Positions 62,168 through 64,000 of a stretch of DNA of 64,000 bases are shown here, one piece after another. Position numbers and translations under genes: made by a program. The notes below the pieces were generated by a model that did not search any database, had not been told where the DNA came from, and saw only the letters and a program-made list of their open reading frames with translations. How positions within the stretch are numbered: the first letter of the stretch is position 1; the number at the start of each line of letters is the position of its first letter. The DNA is from JANQPX01 sp965222015 (GTDB lineage Bacteria; Pseudomonadota; Alphaproteobacteria; Geminicoccales; Geminicoccaceae), in contig CBDCTL010000001.1 of NCBI GenBank assembly GCA_965222015.1, positions 124,001 through 188,000 of the forward strand, written 5' to 3'.

Positions 62168-63958
62168 TCAGACGGCCTTGATCTTGACGTAGCTGCCGGG
62201 CGCGTCCTCGATCACCTTCAGCTTGCCCTTGCCGGGCTCGCGCGCCTTGACCTTCGTCCCGGACTTCTTCGCGATCCAGGCGAACCAGTTCGGCCACCAG
62301 GAGCCTTCGTGGTGGTCGGCGCTCTCCAGCCAGTCCTTGGGATCGGCCGGCAACTTGTCGTTCAGCCAGTAGCCGTATTTCTTCGAGCCCGCGGGGTTGA
62401 TGACGCCGGCGATATGGCCGGAGCCCGCCAGTGCGAAGGTGGTCTGGCCGCGAAAAATCTGGGTCGCGGCGTAGGTGCTCGCCCAAGGCGCGATGTGGTC
62501 TTCCTTGGTCGACAGCATGTAGACCGGGATCCGAACCTTTCCGAGATCGATGGGCACGCCGCCGAGCTCGATCCCACCGGGCTTCACCAGCTTGTTGTTC
62601 TGGTAGAACTCACGCAGATAGAAACTGTGCATGGCGTGCGGCATGCGGGTGCTGTCGGAGTTCCAGTAGAGCAGGTCGAAGGGAAAGGGGTCCTTGCCCA
62701 GAAGGTAGTTGTTGATCACGAAGGACCAGATCAGGTCGTTGGCGCGCAGCATGTTGAAGGTGGTCGCCATCTCGCGGCCGTCCAGATAGCCCTTGGCCGC
62801 CATGATCTGGTCCATCGATGCGAGCTGCTCCTCGTCGATGAACACGCCGAGATCGCCCGGATCCTCGAAATCGGTGAGCGCGGTGAAGAAGGTCGCCGCC
62901 TTGATGCGCTTGTCCTGTTTCGCCGCCATATAGGCGAGGGTGGCGGCCAGCAGCGTGCCGCCGAGGCAGTAGCCGATGGCGTTCACCTCCGTTTCGCCGG
63001 TCGCCTGCTCGATAGCGTCGAGCGCTGCGAGCGGGCCCTCGAACATGTAATCCTCGAAGGACTTGGCAGCATGCTCCTCGTCGGGGTTGATCCAGGAGAC
63101 GACGAACACCGTCAGCCCCTGATCGACGGCGTATTTGATGAAGCTGTTCTTCGGCTGAAGATCCAGGATGTAGAACTTGTTGATCCAGGGCGGGATGATC
63201 AAAAGCGGGCGTTTCAGCACCTTCTCGGTGGTCGGCGTGTACTGGATGAGCTGCAGGAGCTCGTTCTGAAAGACCACCTTGCCCGGTGTGGTCGCAATGT
63301 TCTCGCCGACCTCGAAGGCCTCGGTGTCGGTCATGCGGATCGCGAGCTTGCCCTTGCCCCGATCGAGGTCGCCGAGCAGGTGGTTGAGGCCGCGCAGCAG
63401 GTTCTCGCCGCCGGATTCCAGCGTCGCGCGCAGGACCTCCGGGTTGGTGGCGACGAAATTGCTGGGCGCCATCGCGTCGACGAACTGGCGAGTGTAGAAG
63501 TCCAGCTTCTGGCGGGTCTTGTCGTCCAGCCCGTCGATGTCGTTGACCACCTCGGTCAGCCAGCGCGAGGTCAGGAGATAGGACTGCTTGATGACGCTGA
63601 ACACGGTGTCGTCGTCCCAGGCGGGATCGCGAAACCGCCGGTCATCGCGCGCCGGCTCGATCACGGGGTCGGGCGTGTGGCCGAGCATGCGCTTGCCGGT
63701 GCTTTGCCAGAGGTCGATGTAATTCTGCCAGAGCGAGAGCTGCGCCTGGAACACCGCCGCCGGATTGGTCATCATGCGCGTGGTCAGCTCGAACACCAGC
63801 GGTGCCAGGTTGAGCGGGTCCTGCCCCTTGCCGTTGGCGTTTGCGGCACTCGGCGAATTCGCGAAATCCGACAGGATTTTCTGGCTGCGCTCGACGATCT
63901 CGCCCATGAGTTCGAGCTGCTCGCCTCGGTTGCGCTCTGTAGAATTTTCTTCCGCCAT
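62168..63958 (-). CDS. phaC: Class I poly(3-hydroxyalkanoate) synthase
   Basis: It polymerises (R)-3-hydroxyacyl-CoA at the surface of storage granules. The protein has 596 residues, the normal class I size. The active-site Cys331 is in the lipase-box-like GYCLGG; the catalytic Asp is in STKEDHIAPW and the His in GSGHIAGV. The long N-terminal region (1-200) is typical of class I. I start at ATG 63958, where AAGGA lies seven bases upstream; ATG 63982 would add eight residues. No phaA, phaB or phasin lies beside it. Bases 63959-64000 are A/T-rich (TTAAGTTTAAC) and probably promoter. Confidence 0.96.
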   Translation of the reverse strand: MAEENSTERNRGEQLELMGEIVERSQKILSDFANSPSAANANGKGQDPLNLAPLVFELTTRMMTNPAAVFQAQLSLWQNYIDLWQSTGKRMLGHTPDPVIEPARDDRRFRDPAWDDDTVFSVIKQSYLLTSRWLTEVVNDIDGLDDKTRQKLDFYTRQFVDAMAPSNFVATNPEVLRATLESGGENLLRGLNHLLGDLDRGKGKLAIRMTDTEAFEVGENIATTPGKVVFQNELLQLIQYTPTTEKVLKRPLLIIPPWINKFYILDLQPKNSFIKYAVDQGLTVFVVSWINPDEEHAAKSFEDYMFEGPLAALDAIEQATGETEVNAIGYCLGGTLLAATLAYMAAKQDKRIKAATFFTALTDFEDPGDLGVFIDEEQLASMDQIMAAKGYLDGREMATTFNMLRANDLIWSFVINNYLLGKDPFPFDLLYWNSDSTRMPHAMHSFYLREFYQNNKLVKPGGIELGGVPIDLGKVRIPVYMLSTKEDHIAPWASTYAATQIFRGQTTFALAGSGHIAGVINPAGSKKYGYWLNDKLPADPKDWLESADHHEGSWWPNWFAWIAKKSGTKVKAREPGKGKLKVIEDAPGSYVKIKAV

Positions 63959-64000
63959 CGGTTGTTCCTTTACCATCTTCATGGTTAAGTTTAAGCTTCG

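Overview
The window reads as chromosomal DNA of a high-GC alphaproteobacterium. The clearest signs are the order carA-carB-greA-ELM1-like-trxB-LysR, the yqeY-dnaG-rpoD block, DUF1285-Nudix-cca, and a class I PHA synthase. A Rhodospirillales-like relative is my inference from this mix; nothing in the window fixes the genus. There is no phage, insertion sequence or CRISPR array. Nearly all of the window is coding, and many neighbouring genes overlap by 4 bases (ATGA or GTGA).

Layout. 1-520: the start of cysS. 521-1480: no gene, but a decayed array of two alternating repeat blocks. 1481-2908: soluble transhydrogenase (sthA). 3139-7002: a small protein, then a coupled set of a lipoprotein, a histidine phosphatase and a glycerol-1-phosphate dehydrogenase-like enzyme. 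7183-10871: galU, ugd and a phosphohexomutase, which supply nucleotide sugars. 11059-16230: a lipid-linked sugar transfer set (GT2, a GT39/ArnT-like enzyme, a flippase-like protein) followed by a VWA protein and a membrane J-domain protein. 16508-19204: tRNA-Gln, cca, CoA pyrophosphatase and DUF1285.

19305-26073: a MoxR AAA ATPase operon with a DUF58 protein and two large membrane proteins. 26443-30842: a small membrane protein, an SDR, a cytochrome c, moeA and a YeeE-type sulfur transporter. 31024-36304: a type I secretion operon with two unlike ABC proteins and an HlyD adaptor. 36403-39807: DUF2332, an exported Gly/Asp/Ser repeat protein, and a polyol-type SDR coupled to a HAD phosphatase. 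39925-47128: an alpha/beta-hydrolase lipoprotein, an aminotransferase, an M48 protease, a DsbA-like protein and a CYTH-CHAD protein.

47276-51917: rpoD, dnaG and yqeY on the minus strand. 52113-60118: carA, carB (broken by a one-base frameshift), greA, an ELM1-like protein, trxB and a LysR regulator on the plus strand. 60285-60645: two tandem copies of a structured small RNA, each ending in an intrinsic terminator and differing by a compensatory base-pair change. This is the most striking unexplained element in the window. 61075-63958: msrP without msrQ beside it, and phaC.
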